Shown in pieces: positions 6,871 to 15,326 of a DNA stretch of 54,037 bases. The translations under genes and the position numbers were made by a program. Within the stretch, counting starts at the first letter, position 1. Each line of letters starts with the position of its first letter. The notes under the pieces were generated by a model that did not search any database, had not been told where the DNA came from, and saw nothing but the letters and a program-made list of their open reading frames with translations. Source of the DNA: Mycobacterium alsense (lineage in GTDB: Bacteria > Actinomycetota > Actinomycetes > Mycobacteriales > Mycobacteriaceae); the NCBI RefSeq assembly GCF_002086635.1, contig NZ_MVHD01000040.1, positions 1-54,037 of the forward strand. The letters run 5' to 3'.

Positions 6871-8489
6871 TCCGGCACCGCCGCCGGCCTGCCGGCGCCG
6901 CGGCCCTCCTGCTCGACCATGACGGGCCGGTTCCCCCCGAGGCCGGGGATCAGCGAGTCGCCGCGGAAGCTGACGAGGGTCTGGGCGAGCCCCAGGATGA
7001 GCAGCGCGCTGACCGCGGTGAAGCCGACCGACAGTTCGGTGTACACCAACACGCCGAGCGCGCCACCCAGCACCCACGCCAGCTGCAGCGTCGATTCCGA
7101 TCGCCCGAATCCCGACGCTCGCGACTCCTCGGGCAGGTCGTGTTGCAGGGAGGCGTCGAGCGAGGCCTTCGCGATGGCGCTGGACCCCGAGGTGATCAAC
7201 GTGGCGATCGCCGCCACCAGCAGGTTGCCCGCCACCGCCGCAGCCACCGCGACCGCGCACACGGCCACCGTGCAGCGCACCACCAGCACGGCCGGCCGGC
7301 CCAGCCGCAGCCGTGCGCTGGTGAAGTTGCCGACGAAGTTGCCGATCGCGGCCGCGGCGCCGATCATCCCCAGCATGCCCAGCTGGACCCAACCGCTGGC
7401 GTCATGCGCCTTGGCGACGAAGGCCGGGTAGAGGAACAAAAACCCGACCATCACCTTGATGGTGCAATTGCCCCACAGCGAGGTGATGATGTTGCGGCCC
7501 AACGGTTGTCGCACGATTCCGCCGGCCTTTTTGACCTCGGCGGACCGGTGCGGGCCGTGCCCCCAGTGCGGCGCGTGGCCGCCCGCCCGGCGGTAGCTCA
7601 AGGTGGCCGGCACTTCACCCGCGGTCACCTCCACCCAGCGCGGGATCCGCATGGACAGCAGGGCGCCGGCGATCGTGACGGCGACGACGACGAACAAGGC
7701 ACCGGGCAGCTCGAACAGGTGGGTGCAGACGAACTCGACCCCGCCGGCGATTGCCCCGCCGGTGATGGTGCCGCCGAGTAGGCCGAACACCGTGAGCCGG
7801 GAATTGACCCGCACCAAATCGATGCTCGGCGGCATCACGCGGGGGGTCACCGCGCTGCGCAGCACGCTGAACGACTTGGAGAGCACCATCATCGCCAGCG
7901 CGCACGGATACAGCACCATCGAGGGGAAGCTGCCCGTGGCGCCGTCGTAGTTCATGATCAGCAGCACGGCCAACGCGGTCCGCAACGCGAATGACAGCGC
8001 GAGCGCGACGCGCCGGCCGTGCTGCAACCGGTCGAGCGCCGGACCGATCAGTGGCGCGATCACCGCGAACGGTGCGATCGTGATCAACAAATACAGCGCC
8101 ACTTTGGATTTGCTTTCGCCATTGGCCGCGGCGAAGAACAGCGTGTTGGCCAGCGCGACGGCCATCGCGGAGTCGACCGCGAAGTTGGCGACCGTCGGCC
8201 ACGTCAGCGCCGTCAGGCCGGACTTGTCGGCGCCATCGGCGGTGGCGGCCCGCTGCACCATCCAGTACATGCGGGAACCCATTTCGCGGCTGCGCATCGC
8301 CGCGGCGCGGGTGACCGTGATGCGTTCCCCCGGGGCGGTGGCGCGCGGGGGCTCGGCGCGGTTGTGTTCCGGCTCCGGCTGTTCACCCAACGGCGGCAGA
8401 TAGCGGTTGGCGCTCGGCATCGGCGACCGGGGAGGTGGCCGGCGGCGCGTCTCGCGACGGTCGGAGCCGTCGGCCGGGTAGTTGGCCAT
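6867..8489 (-). CDS. MFS transporter-like membrane protein (Rv0876c-type)
   Basis: A 540-aa major-facilitator-type protein with a long cytoplasmic N-terminus rich in Pro/Arg (residues 1-75), then a series of hydrophobic segments, including LYLLITIAPFAVIAPLIGPALDRLQHG, the usual loop 2-3 position of MFS (GPxxDRxxxGRR). Substrate unknown. The start ATG 8489 gives the N-terminus MANYPADG recalled for the M. tuberculosis ortholog; the frame remains open upstream to 8591 without a convincing ribosome site. It is coupled to the Rv0875c-type gene by a GTGA overlap and is divergent from the DUF3027 gene. Confidence 0.88.
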   Translation of the reverse strand: MANYPADGSDRRETRRRPPPRSPMPSANRYLPPLGEQPEPEHNRAEPPRATAPGERITVTRAAAMRSREMGSRMYWMVQRAATADGADKSGLTALTWPTVANFAVDSAMAVALANTLFFAAANGESKSKVALYLLITIAPFAVIAPLIGPALDRLQHGRRVALALSFALRTALAVLLIMNYDGATGSFPSMVLYPCALAMMVLSKSFSVLRSAVTPRVMPPSIDLVRVNSRLTVFGLLGGTITGGAIAGGVEFVCTHLFELPGALFVVVAVTIAGALLSMRIPRWVEVTAGEVPATLSYRRAGGHAPHWGHGPHRSAEVKKAGGIVRQPLGRNIITSLWGNCTIKVMVGFLFLYPAFVAKAHDASGWVQLGMLGMIGAAAAIGNFVGNFTSARLRLGRPAVLVVRCTVAVCAVAVAAAVAGNLLVAAIATLITSGSSAIAKASLDASLQHDLPEESRASGFGRSESTLQLAWVLGGALGVLVYTELSVGFTAVSALLILGLAQTLVSFRGDSLIPGLGGNRPVMVEQEGRGAGRPAAVPE

Positions 8490-8660
8490 GCCCGGATGCT
8501 GGCGGGGCGCGCCATTGGAGCCCGGACGCGCCCGGCGGCCCGGGTTGGAGGCCACCCGACCCCGATCGTCACGCCGCCGTGCAGACACCAATCAATTCTG
8601 TCCTATACCGGCAGGCAACAGGGCGTGGCTCGCCAACCTACTATGGAGACGCACTTAGTT

Positions 8661-8769
8661 CGATGGTGGCGGCCTGGCGCCCAAGCCCCCAGCGCCGCGC
8701 TTGCGATCGCCACCATGGTCCGATGGTGGCGACCCGCAGCGCGCGGCAGCGCCGCGCTTGCGATCGCCA
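8661..8769. repeat. Two copies of a 22-bp direct repeat with a 9-bp inverted repeat between them
   Basis: AGCGCCGCGCTTGCGATCGC plus CA occurs at 8691-8712 and again at 8748-8769, and CGATGGTGGCG precedes each copy (8661-8671, 8721-8731). Between them CGCCACCAT (8708-8716) and ATGGTGGCG (8723-8731) form a perfect 9-bp inverted repeat with a 6-base spacer. The block occupies the divergent intergenic region (8490-8786) and ends within 20 bases of the DUF3027 start, so it may be a regulatory or REP-like element. Confidence 0.75.
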
Positions 8770-8786
8770 TGAAGAGAGGGGTCAGC

Positions 8787-9644
8787 GTGACCGGACCCAC
8801 CCAAGGGTCGACCGAACCCACCGCGACGACCGTGGCCGAGTGGCCCGACGAGTTGGCGTCGGTGCTCACGGGTGCGGCCGACCTGGCCCGGGCGTCGGTC
8901 GAGGAATTCGCCGGCGCGGACGCCGTCGGGGACTACCTGGGTGTCGGCTACGAGGACCCGAACGCCGCGACCCACCGGTTCCTCGCGCACCTGCCCGGCT
9001 ATCAGGGGTGGCAGTGGGCCGCCGTCGTCGCCGCCCACCCGGGCGCCGACCACGCCACGATCAGCGAAGTCGTTCTGATCCCGGGGCCGACGGCGTTGCT
9101 GGCGCCGGAGTGGGTGCCCTGGGACCAACGGGTACGGCCGGGAGACTTGAGCCCCGGGGACCTGCTGGCGCCCGCGGCGGACGACCCGCGATTGGTGCCC
9201 GGCCACGCCGCCAGCGGAGACCCCGAGGTCGACGAGGCCGCCGCCGAGATCGGGCTCGGCAGGCGCTGGGTGATGAGCCCCTGGGGCCGCTCCGAGGCCG
9301 CCCAGCGATGGCACACCGGGGAATACGGTCCCGAATCGCCGATGGCCCGGTCCACCAAGCGTGTGTGCCGCGACTGCGGATTCTTTTTGCCGCTGACCGG
9401 ATCGCTGGGCGCGATGTTCGGGGTATGCGCTAACGAACTGTCCGCCGACGGGCACGTCGTCGACGAGCAATACGGGTGCGGCGCCCATTCGGACACCCCG
9501 GCGCCGGCGGGTACCGGCTCGCCCATGTACGAGCCCTACGACGACGGGGGGCTCGACGTGGCAGACAACCCGCCCCCCGAGGCCCCGGCGTCCGATGCCC
9601 CGGCGGATGCGCCCGAGCCCGACCCCACGGAAGCGCCCGACTAG
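8787..9644 (+). CDS. DUF3027 protein (Rv0877-type)
   Basis: A 285-aa conserved actinobacterial protein of the DUF3027 family with no established function. It has no signal peptide or membrane segment. The core contains EFAGADAVGDYLGVGYEDPN, GWQWAAVVAA, LAPEWVPWDQRVRPGDLSPG, then a possible zinc-binding centre CRDCGFF with later Cys residues GVCANE and YGCGAHSD. The tail (about residue 245 on) is acidic and Pro-rich. GTG 8787 is chosen because AGAGGGG sits six bases before it; an ATG at 8769 overlaps that ribosome site. Its stop codon shares a CTAG with the convergent SRPBCC gene. Confidence 0.87.
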   Translation: MTGPTQGSTEPTATTVAEWPDELASVLTGAADLARASVEEFAGADAVGDYLGVGYEDPNAATHRFLAHLPGYQGWQWAAVVAAHPGADHATISEVVLIPGPTALLAPEWVPWDQRVRPGDLSPGDLLAPAADDPRLVPGHAASGDPEVDEAAAEIGLGRRWVMSPWGRSEAAQRWHTGEYGPESPMARSTKRVCRDCGFFLPLTGSLGAMFGVCANELSADGHVVDEQYGCGAHSDTPAPAGTGSPMYEPYDDGGLDVADNPPPEAPASDAPADAPEPDPTEAPD

Positions 9645-10096
9645 CCGCTCTCGGCGGCGGCTTTGATCCTCGCCAGCGAGGCGTTCATGCCCTCGAGCAA
9701 TTCGCGTTCGAAGTTGTCGGTGCCGCCGAAGAAAGCGTTCACCGTCAGGTTCGAAACCGCGCTCACGCCGTTCTCGGCGTGGCGGCTCTCGATCACCCGT
9801 GTGCCCTGGCCGTTGGCCTCGAGCTCGTAGCTCCAAACGGTGCCGTTGGCGTCGACCCGGAACGCCAGCCGCCGCTCGGGGACGACCTCGACCACCGTGC
9901 AGGTGGTGGGCCAGAACATCCGGTTACGCCGGTTGAGGTTCAGGGTGCGGGTCCCGGGGCGTAGCGGGCCGAGCGGCCGCATCCAGCGGCACTGCGGGCT
10001 CCACTCCGGCATCCGCCGGAAATCCGATATCAGTTCCCAGACCTTCGACGCCGGCGCGTCGATGTCGACTTGCGTCTGCAGCAGCGGGGCGGCCAT
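9641..10096 (-). CDS. SRPBCC-family (polyketide cyclase/START-like) protein
   Basis: A 151-aa protein with the SRPBCC fold: an N-terminal strand with VDIDAPASKVWELISDFRRMPEWSP, a central VVEVVPERRLAFRV strand, and a long C-terminal helix FERELLEGMNASLARIKAA. Such proteins bind hydrophobic ligands; the ligand is unknown. Start ATG 10096 has GGGAGGAAC just upstream. Its stop TAG lies in the same CTAG as the stop of the convergent DUF3027 gene. In M. tuberculosis this position holds PPE13, which is absent here. Confidence 0.86.
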   Translation of the reverse strand: MAAPLLQTQVDIDAPASKVWELISDFRRMPEWSPQCRWMRPLGPLRPGTRTLNLNRRNRMFWPTTCTVVEVVPERRLAFRVDANGTVWSYELEANGQGTRVIESRHAENGVSAVSNLTVNAFFGGTDNFERELLEGMNASLARIKAAAESG

Positions 10097-10131
10097 TGTT
10101 CCTCCCGGGTCGGCGATTTCGGTTGCGGACT

Positions 10132-10419
10132 TCAGCTGTGGTCTTCGTCGTGGTCGAGGTACGTTTCCAGCCCGGTCTGCGCCCCACGGGCGCCGCGGCG
10201 GGCGGCGGCGAGCTGCAACACGAAGATGCTCGTGCCGATCACCCCGACGCCCAGGCCGCCCAGCGTCACCGGCCGCCAACTCTGCAGGGCGGGCACGAGG
10301 AACGCGACGGCCGCGGCGATCAGCCAGCCCACGAAGCCGACCACGACGACGGGCCACACCTCGAGCAGGGCCGGCGGCAGTGGCGGCGCCTCGCGGCTGG
10401 GGCCGGGTTCGACAGACAT
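10132..10419 (-). CDS. Small membrane protein, DUF2530 (Rv0879c-type)
   Basis: A 95-aa protein with two predicted membrane helices (VWPVVVVGFVGWLIAAAVAFLV and VTLGGLGVGVIGTSIFVLQLA) and a basic stretch AARRGARGAQ after the second, as in DUF2530. Function unknown. The ATG at 10419 gives the MSVEPGP start recalled for the M. tuberculosis protein; the frame is open to another ATG at 10500, which would add 27 Arg-rich residues and bring the start next to the divergent marR operator region. Confidence 0.8.
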   Translation of the reverse strand: MSVEPGPSREAPPLPPALLEVWPVVVVGFVGWLIAAAVAFLVPALQSWRPVTLGGLGVGVIGTSIFVLQLAAARRGARGAQTGLETYLDHDEDHS

Positions 10420-10507
10420 CGCGCTCAACATAACGCGGTGCCGACGGGCGGCGGCATCCGCCCGCGCGCGGGTGACGCGCCGACGTGTGTCGTTGGCCAT
10501 TTCGTGT

Positions 10508-10522
10508 CCCGAGTTTCTCGGG
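10508..10522. promoter_or_regulatory. Palindromic candidate MarR operator
   Basis: CCCGAG-TTT-CTCGGG is a perfect 6-bp inverted repeat located about 20-34 bases before the marR start, i.e. over the expected -35 region of its leaderless promoter. It lies between divergent genes, a usual place for MarR autoregulation; the assignment is inference. Confidence 0.5.
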
Positions 10523-10529
10523 TTCCGTG

Positions 10530-10535
10530 TAACCT
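10530..10535 (+). promoter_or_regulatory. -10 element of leaderless marR promoter
   Basis: TAACCT (TANNNT class) ends exactly six bases before the marR ATG, so transcription would begin at or next to the A of the start codon. No Shine-Dalgarno is present, consistent with a leaderless mRNA. Confidence 0.6.
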
Positions 10536-10541
10536 CGCGCC

Positions 10542-10973
10542 ATGCCTGACAGCGACGCCCGGCTGGCCAGCGACTTATCGCTGGCCGTCATGCGGCTGGC
10601 CCGCCAACTGCGGTTTCGTAACCCGTCCTCGCCGGTGTCGCTGTCCCAGCTGTCGGCGCTGGCGACCCTCGTCAACGAAGGCGCGATGACACCGGGCGCG
10701 CTGGCGATTCGCGAGCGGGTCCGGCCCCCGTCGATGACCCGGGTGATCGCCTCGCTGGCCGAGCTGGGTCTCGTCGACCGCGCCCCGCACCCCGTCGACG
10801 GCCGACAGGTGCTGGTCTCGGTGTCCGAGTCCGGCGCCGAGCTGGTCAGGGCGAACCGCCGCGCCCGCCAGGAATGGCTGGCCAAGCGGCTGGCGACGCT
10901 GGGCGACGAACAACGCGACACCCTGCGCGAGGCCGCCGATCTGATGCTGGCCCTCGTCGACGAAAGCCCGTGA
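10542..10973 (+). CDS. MarR-family transcriptional regulator (Rv0880-type)
   Basis: A 143-aa winged-helix regulator. The MarR fold is visible: helix dimerisation segments at both ends, the recognition region RERVRPPSMTRVIASLAELGLVDR (residues about 57-80), and the wing DGRQVLVSVSESG. Inducer unknown. It heads an operon with the rRNA methyltransferase and a DUF2537 protein, joined by four-base overlaps, and is probably autoregulated through the palindrome upstream. M. tuberculosis Rv0880 occupies the same place. Confidence 0.92.
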   Translation: MPDSDARLASDLSLAVMRLARQLRFRNPSSPVSLSQLSALATLVNEGAMTPGALAIRERVRPPSMTRVIASLAELGLVDRAPHPVDGRQVLVSVSESGAELVRANRRARQEWLAKRLATLGDEQRDTLREAADLMLALVDESP

Positions 10974-11803
10974 GCGGCGCCCCAGATATTCAGGACGTTC
11001 AGGACGTCACCGACCCCGACGATCCTCGCCTCGACGATTTCCGCGACCTCAACAGTATCGATCGCCGCCCCGACCTGCCCACCGGCAAGGGGCTGGTGAT
11101 CGCCGAAGGCGTGCTGGTCGTGCAACGCATGCTCGCGTCCCGCTTCACCCCGCACGCCCTGCTGGGCACCGATCGCAGGCTTTCCGAACTCAAGGACGAC
11201 CTGGCCGGTGCCGCGGCGCCGTTCTACCGGGCGTCGGCCGAGGTGATGGCCAGCGTGGTCGGCTTCCACCTCAACCGCGGCGTCCTGGCGGCCGCTCGGC
11301 GGGTGCCGGAACCCAGCGTGGCGCAGGTGCTCGAGGGCGCCCGCACCGTAGCGGTGCTCGAAGGCGTCAACGACCACGAGAACCTGGGCTCGATCTTTAG
11401 GAACGCGGCGGGGCTGGGTGTGGATGCGGTGGTGTTCGGCAGCGGCTGCGCCGACCCGCTGTACCGCCGCGCCGTGCGGGTCTCGATGGGCCACGCGTTG
11501 CTGGTGCCATACGCGCGAGCAACCAACTGGCCCAAGGACCTTGCGCTGTTGAAGGACAGCGGGTTTCGGCTGCTGGCGATGACGCCGCGGCGCGACGCGC
11601 GCACGCTGGCCGAGGCGATGGCCGAGGCGGCCGACGAACGTATCGCGGTGGTGGTGGGCGCCGAGGGCCCGGGGCTGACGGCAGCCACCCTGCGGCTCGC
11701 CGATGTGCGGGTGCGCATCCCGATGTCGCGCGGCACCGACTCGCTCAACGTCGCGACGGCGGCGGCGCTGGCCTTCTACGAGAGGGCTAGGCTTTCGCAG
11801 TGA
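10970..11803 (+). CDS. SpoU/TrmH-family RNA 2'-O-methyltransferase (Rv0881-type)
   Basis: A 277-aa SPOUT methyltransferase that transfers methyl from SAM to a ribose 2'-OH of rRNA or tRNA. The three SpoU motifs are present: motif 1 NDHENLGSIFRNA, motif 2 VGAEGPGL, and motif 3 IPMSRGTDSLNVATAAAL, which forms the trefoil knot. An N-terminal substrate-binding domain (residues about 30-110) precedes the catalytic domain. The GTG start at 10970 overlaps the marR stop in a GTGA; longer frames upstream are antisense or alternative frames of marR. Target nucleotide unknown. Confidence 0.93.
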   Translation: MSGAPDIQDVQDVTDPDDPRLDDFRDLNSIDRRPDLPTGKGLVIAEGVLVVQRMLASRFTPHALLGTDRRLSELKDDLAGAAAPFYRASAEVMASVVGFHLNRGVLAAARRVPEPSVAQVLEGARTVAVLEGVNDHENLGSIFRNAAGLGVDAVVFGSGCADPLYRRAVRVSMGHALLVPYARATNWPKDLALLKDSGFRLLAMTPRRDARTLAEAMAEAADERIAVVVGAEGPGLTAATLRLADVRVRIPMSRGTDSLNVATAAALAFYERARLSQ

Positions 11804-12084
11804 CCGACGGACGCGATTCCCGGCCCTGGGCAACGGGTTTGACGGTCTCCGCGTTCGTCGCCTCGGTGATCGGGGTGGCCGTCGTCGTGCTCAGTCTCGG
11901 GCTGGTCCGGGTGCATCCGCTGCTGGCGGTCGGACTCAACATCGTCGCGGCGGGCGGCCTGGCGCCCACGCTGTGGGGCTGGCGGCGGACCCCCGTGCTG
12001 CGCTGGTTCGTGCTGGGGGCGGCCGCGGGGGTGGCCGGCGCCTGGTTGGCGTTGCTGGCGCTGACGGTGTCCGGAAGCTACTAG
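11800..12084 (+). CDS. DUF2537 membrane protein (Rv0882-type)
   Basis: A 94-aa protein with about three hydrophobic helices (residues about 10-32, 38-54 and 67-90) and a short basic loop WRRTPVLRW between the second and third. Function unknown. The GTG start overlaps the methyltransferase stop by four bases (GTGA), and its own stop shares a CTAG with the stop of the convergent sepH. Confidence 0.88.
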   Translation: MTDGRDSRPWATGLTVSAFVASVIGVAVVVLSLGLVRVHPLLAVGLNIVAAGGLAPTLWGWRRTPVLRWFVLGAAAGVAGAWLALLALTVSGSY

Positions 12085-12863
12085 CGCTGGCCGCTCGAAC
12101 GCACGCCGAGCAGCACATCCTCCCACGCCGGGATGACCGGCTTGCCGCGTCGGGTGTGCGCGGGCTGTTCGGCGGCCGGCGGCGGCGTCGGCGCCTGGGC
12201 AGCGTCGCCGCCCGGCGCCTGCGTCTCCGCCTCGAACTCGAGGTGCGCCACGCGTGGGAGGGGCCGCAACGGCCGCTCGAAGTCCGGGTCGATCAGCTCG
12301 CTGGCCGGGTCGTCGAGCGCGGTGACCGTTCCGCCGTGGGCGCCGGGGGTGAAGCAGAAATGGGCGATGTTGTCGGAACGCCCCGCCTTCCACGCCAGCT
12401 GCACCGTCCAGCGGTTGTCCTCGTTGCGCCAGGCGTCCCAGCTGAGCCGCTCGTGGTCCAGGCCCCGGGCGACAAGGGCGCCGCTGACGGTCTCCAGCAG
12501 GGTCAGCACCGACGGGCCGTCGGCGAGCATCGGGTGCGCGGCCGTTGCCAGCTCCGCCGCGCGGAAGCGTTCCAGCAACACCGGGTTGGCGAACCGGCGG
12601 ATCCGGGCGACGTCGGAGCCCGAGGCCGCGGCCACCTGCTCGACGGACGCGCCGGCACGGATCCGCGCCTGAATTTCCTTGGGGCTCAACAGGTTGACGA
12701 CTTCGATGTCGAGCTGCGGCTGCTCCGGCGGGGGCAACTCGCCGCGCACCGCGGCGCGGAGCCGCTCGTCGGCCGGCAGTCTGAACCGTTCTGCGGGATC
12801 GTCACCCTCACAGATGAGGTATCCGCCGGTGTCGTCGAGACCGACCACTTTGAGTTCCCGCAT
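12081..12863 (-). CDS. sepH: Septation protein SepH
   Basis: A 260-aa actinobacterial cell-division protein that binds FtsZ and promotes filament assembly (known for Streptomyces and mycobacterial SepH). The N-terminal DUF3071 domain (residues 1-170) begins MRELKVVGLDDTGGYLI and contains a helix-turn-helix-like stretch SPKEIQARIRAGASVEQVAAASG. The C-terminal third is disordered and Pro/Ala-rich, ending in RRGKPVIPAWEDVLLGVRSSGQR, a conserved tail. The start has GAGGAGAAGCC before ATG. The stop shares a CTAG with the convergent DUF2537 gene. Confidence 0.92.
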   Translation of the reverse strand: MRELKVVGLDDTGGYLICEGDDPAERFRLPADERLRAAVRGELPPPEQPQLDIEVVNLLSPKEIQARIRAGASVEQVAAASGSDVARIRRFANPVLLERFRAAELATAAHPMLADGPSVLTLLETVSGALVARGLDHERLSWDAWRNEDNRWTVQLAWKAGRSDNIAHFCFTPGAHGGTVTALDDPASELIDPDFERPLRPLPRVAHLEFEAETQAPGGDAAQAPTPPPAAEQPAHTRRGKPVIPAWEDVLLGVRSSGQR

Positions 12864-12974
12864 GGCTTCTCCTCGCAGGCTCCGTGCCGTTCAGCGACGG
12901 ACCCGTCAGGTGCGCACTCTAGTGCAGCTAACGTCGGTAACCCGCTCTGACACGCTGGCGGATTTGCCGTGGCG

Positions 12975-14093
12975 TTACAGCCGCTCCACCACCCAGTCGA
13001 CGCACCGGGTGAGGGCGCTGACGTCGTCGGGGTCGACCGCGGGGAACATCGCGACCCGCAGTTGGTTGCGGCCCAGCTTGCGGTACGGCTCGGTGTCGAC
13101 GATGCCGTTGGCCCTCAAGGTCTTGGCGACCGCCGCGGCGTCGACGTCGTCGGCGAAGTCGATCGTGCCCACGACCTGGGACCGCAACGCCGGATCGGCG
13201 ACGAACGGTGTGGTGTAGGCGCGCTCCTGAGCCCAGGAGTACAACCGCTGCGACGAGTCCTTCGTGCGCTTGACCGCCCAGTCGAGCCCGCCGTTGCCCA
13301 GTAGCCAGTCCAGCTGTTCGGCCATGAGCGCCAGGGTGCCGATCGCCGGGGTGTTATAGGTCTGGTCTTTCAGGCTGTTTTCCACCGCGATCGGTAGCGA
13401 GAGAAAGTCGGGAACCCAGCGGCCGGACGCGGCGATCGACTCGACGCGGGCCAGCGCGGCGGGGCTCATGATCGCCAGCCACAGCCCCCCGTCGCCGGCG
13501 AAATTCTTCTGGGGCGAGAAGTAATAGACGTCGGTCTGGGTGATGTCGACGGGCAGGCCGCCGGCCCCCGAGGTCGCGTCGATGAGGACCAGCGCGTCGC
13601 CCGAATCGGCGGGGCGGCGGATCGGTACCGCGACGCCGGTCGACGTCTCGTTGTGCGCCCACGCGATCGCGTCCACCGACGGGTCGGCCTGCGGCTCGGG
13701 GGCGGTGCCGGCATCCGATTTGACGATGATGGGCTCGCCGACGAACGGGTTCTTGGCGACCGCGGAGGCGAACTTGGAGCTGAACTCGCCATAGGAAAGG
13801 TGCAGCGACCGCTTGTCGATCAGCCCGAACGCTGCGGCATCCCAGAAGGCCGTCGCGCCGCCGTTGCCCAGGATGACCTCGTAGCCGTCGGGCACGGAAA
13901 ACAGCTCGGCCACGCCCGACCGCACCCGGCCCACCAGGTCCTTGACCGGCGCCTGGCGGTGCGAGGTGCCGAACAGCGGTGCCGCGGTGGTCGTCAGCGC
14001 CTTCAATTGCTCGGGCCGGACCTTGGAGGGGCCGGACCCGAAGCGGCCGTCGCGGGGTTTGAGGTCGGCGGGAATCTCGAGCTGGTCAGCCAT
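12975..14093 (-). CDS. serC: Phosphoserine aminotransferase SerC
   Basis: PLP-dependent enzyme of 372 aa that converts 3-phosphohydroxypyruvate and glutamate to phosphoserine in serine biosynthesis. Visible family features are PRDGRFGSGPSKVRPEQL at the N-terminus, LGNGGATAFWDAA (phosphate-binding loop), AHNETSTGV, DATSGAGGLPVD, and the PLP-lysine region YYFSPQKNFAGDGG. The ATG at 14093 gives MADQLEIP as in the mycobacterial enzyme and has a TAGGCT hexamer seven bases upstream, so the mRNA may be leaderless; the extra 22 upstream codons lie in the promoter. Confidence 0.96.
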   Translation of the reverse strand: MADQLEIPADLKPRDGRFGSGPSKVRPEQLKALTTTAAPLFGTSHRQAPVKDLVGRVRSGVAELFSVPDGYEVILGNGGATAFWDAAAFGLIDKRSLHLSYGEFSSKFASAVAKNPFVGEPIIVKSDAGTAPEPQADPSVDAIAWAHNETSTGVAVPIRRPADSGDALVLIDATSGAGGLPVDITQTDVYYFSPQKNFAGDGGLWLAIMSPAALARVESIAASGRWVPDFLSLPIAVENSLKDQTYNTPAIGTLALMAEQLDWLLGNGGLDWAVKRTKDSSQRLYSWAQERAYTTPFVADPALRSQVVGTIDFADDVDAAAVAKTLRANGIVDTEPYRKLGRNQLRVAMFPAVDPDDVSALTRCVDWVVERL

Positions 14094-14100
14094 GTCGACC

Positions 14101-14106
14101 AGCCTA
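14101..14106 (-). promoter_or_regulatory. -10 element of probable leaderless serC promoter
   Basis: TAGGCT (minus strand) followed by seven bases and then the serC ATG. No Shine-Dalgarno is visible. The same hexamer and spacing precede echA6. Confidence 0.5.
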
Positions 14107-14282
14107 GTGAGCGGTCCGGGGGCGACGACGGCGTGGGCCGGGGCTGTGAGCCGGACCACACCGATCCTGTGACCACCGGTCAGCCCACACCCGCTCCGGC
14201 GAGTCTAGAAAATATCCGGTACCTGCGGTACTGTCTAGACATAGCACGTCCAAATGTAAACCTCGTTGGGGGAGGCTTTTCC

Positions 14283-15308
14283 ATGGCCAGGACGCGAATG
14301 GTTCGGCGCTGGCGCCGCAACATGGAGGTGCGCGACGACGCCGAGTACGTCAACATGCTTGCCACACTGTCCGAGGGGTCGGTGCGGCGCAATTTCAATC
14401 CCTATACCGATATCGACTGGGACTCACCCGAATTCGCCGTCACGGAGAACGATCCCCGGTGGATTCTGCCGCAGACCGACCCCCTGGGCCGGCACCCCTG
14501 GTATCAGGCCCAGTCCGAGGAACGCAAGATCAAGATCGGTATGTGGCGCCAGGCCAACGTGGCCAAGGTCGGGCTGCACTTCGAGTCGATCCTGATCCGG
14601 GGCCTGATGAACTACACGTTCTGGGTGCCCAACGGGTCGCCGGAATACCGGTACTGCCTGCACGAGTCGGTCGAAGAGTGCAATCACACCATGATGTTCC
14701 AGGAGATGGTCAACCGCGTCGGCGCCGACGTCCCGGGCATGCCGCGAATGCTGCGCTGGATCTCGCCGCTGGTCCCGTTGGTCGCCGGCCCGCTGCCGGT
14801 GGCGTTCTTCATCGGGGTGCTCGCCGGCGAGGAGCCCATCGACCACACGCAGAAAAACGTGCTGCGCGAAGGCAAGTCGCTGCATCCGATCATGGAGCGG
14901 GTCATGGCGATTCACGTGGCCGAGGAGGCTCGCCACATCTCGTTCGCGCATGAGTTCTTGCGCCGGCGGTTGCCGGAGTTGACCAAGCGGCAGCGGTTCT
15001 GGACGGCGCTGTACCTGCCGGTGACGATGCGGGCGCTGTGCCAGGCGATCACGGTGCCGCCGAAATCCTTCTGGCAGGAGTTCGACATCCCGCGCGAGGT
15101 CAAAAAGGAGCTTTTCTTCCGGTCGCCCGATTCGCGAAAGTGGTTGAGCGACATGTTCGCCGACGTGCGGATGCTCGCTCACGACACCGGCATGATGGAG
15201 ACGCGCTCCGCGCGGCTGATGTGGCGCATCTGCAAGATCAACGGCAAGCCGTCGCGCTACCGCAGCGAGCCGCAGCGCCAGCATCTGGCTCCGGTGCCGG
15301 CGGCATAG
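14283..15308 (+). CDS. AurF-like diiron oxygenase family protein (Rv0885-type)
   Basis: A 341-aa helical protein of the AurF/p-aminobenzoate N-oxygenase family. Likely diiron ligands are in HFESILIRG, HESVEECNH and the final HVAEEARHISFAHEF, an ExxRH-type motif. A hydrophobic hairpin near residues 160-180 (SPLVPLVAGPLPVAFFIGVLAG) resembles a membrane contact. Substrate unknown. The start has GGGGGAGG upstream. It lies 18 bases before fprB on the same strand, so the ferredoxin-reductase could supply electrons to the diiron centre; that link is inferred from the operon. Confidence 0.88.
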   Translation: MARTRMVRRWRRNMEVRDDAEYVNMLATLSEGSVRRNFNPYTDIDWDSPEFAVTENDPRWILPQTDPLGRHPWYQAQSEERKIKIGMWRQANVAKVGLHFESILIRGLMNYTFWVPNGSPEYRYCLHESVEECNHTMMFQEMVNRVGADVPGMPRMLRWISPLVPLVAGPLPVAFFIGVLAGEEPIDHTQKNVLREGKSLHPIMERVMAIHVAEEARHISFAHEFLRRRLPELTKRQRFWTALYLPVTMRALCQAITVPPKSFWQEFDIPREVKKELFFRSPDSRKWLSDMFADVRMLAHDTGMMETRSARLMWRICKINGKPSRYRSEPQRQHLAPVPAA

Positions 15309-15326
15309 GGCGGCACGGGTTCTTTT

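Noticed and set aside
8703..8710. GCGATCGC as a HIP1-type highly iterated palindrome
   Set aside because: I noticed it only within the two copies of the local repeat, so there is no sign of a dispersed HIP1-like element in this window.
9641..11833. A 730-codon minus frame ending in the SRPBCC protein
   Set aside because: Only the last 151 codons (from ATG 10096 with a ribosome site) match a family; the rest is antisense to marR and the methyltransferase.
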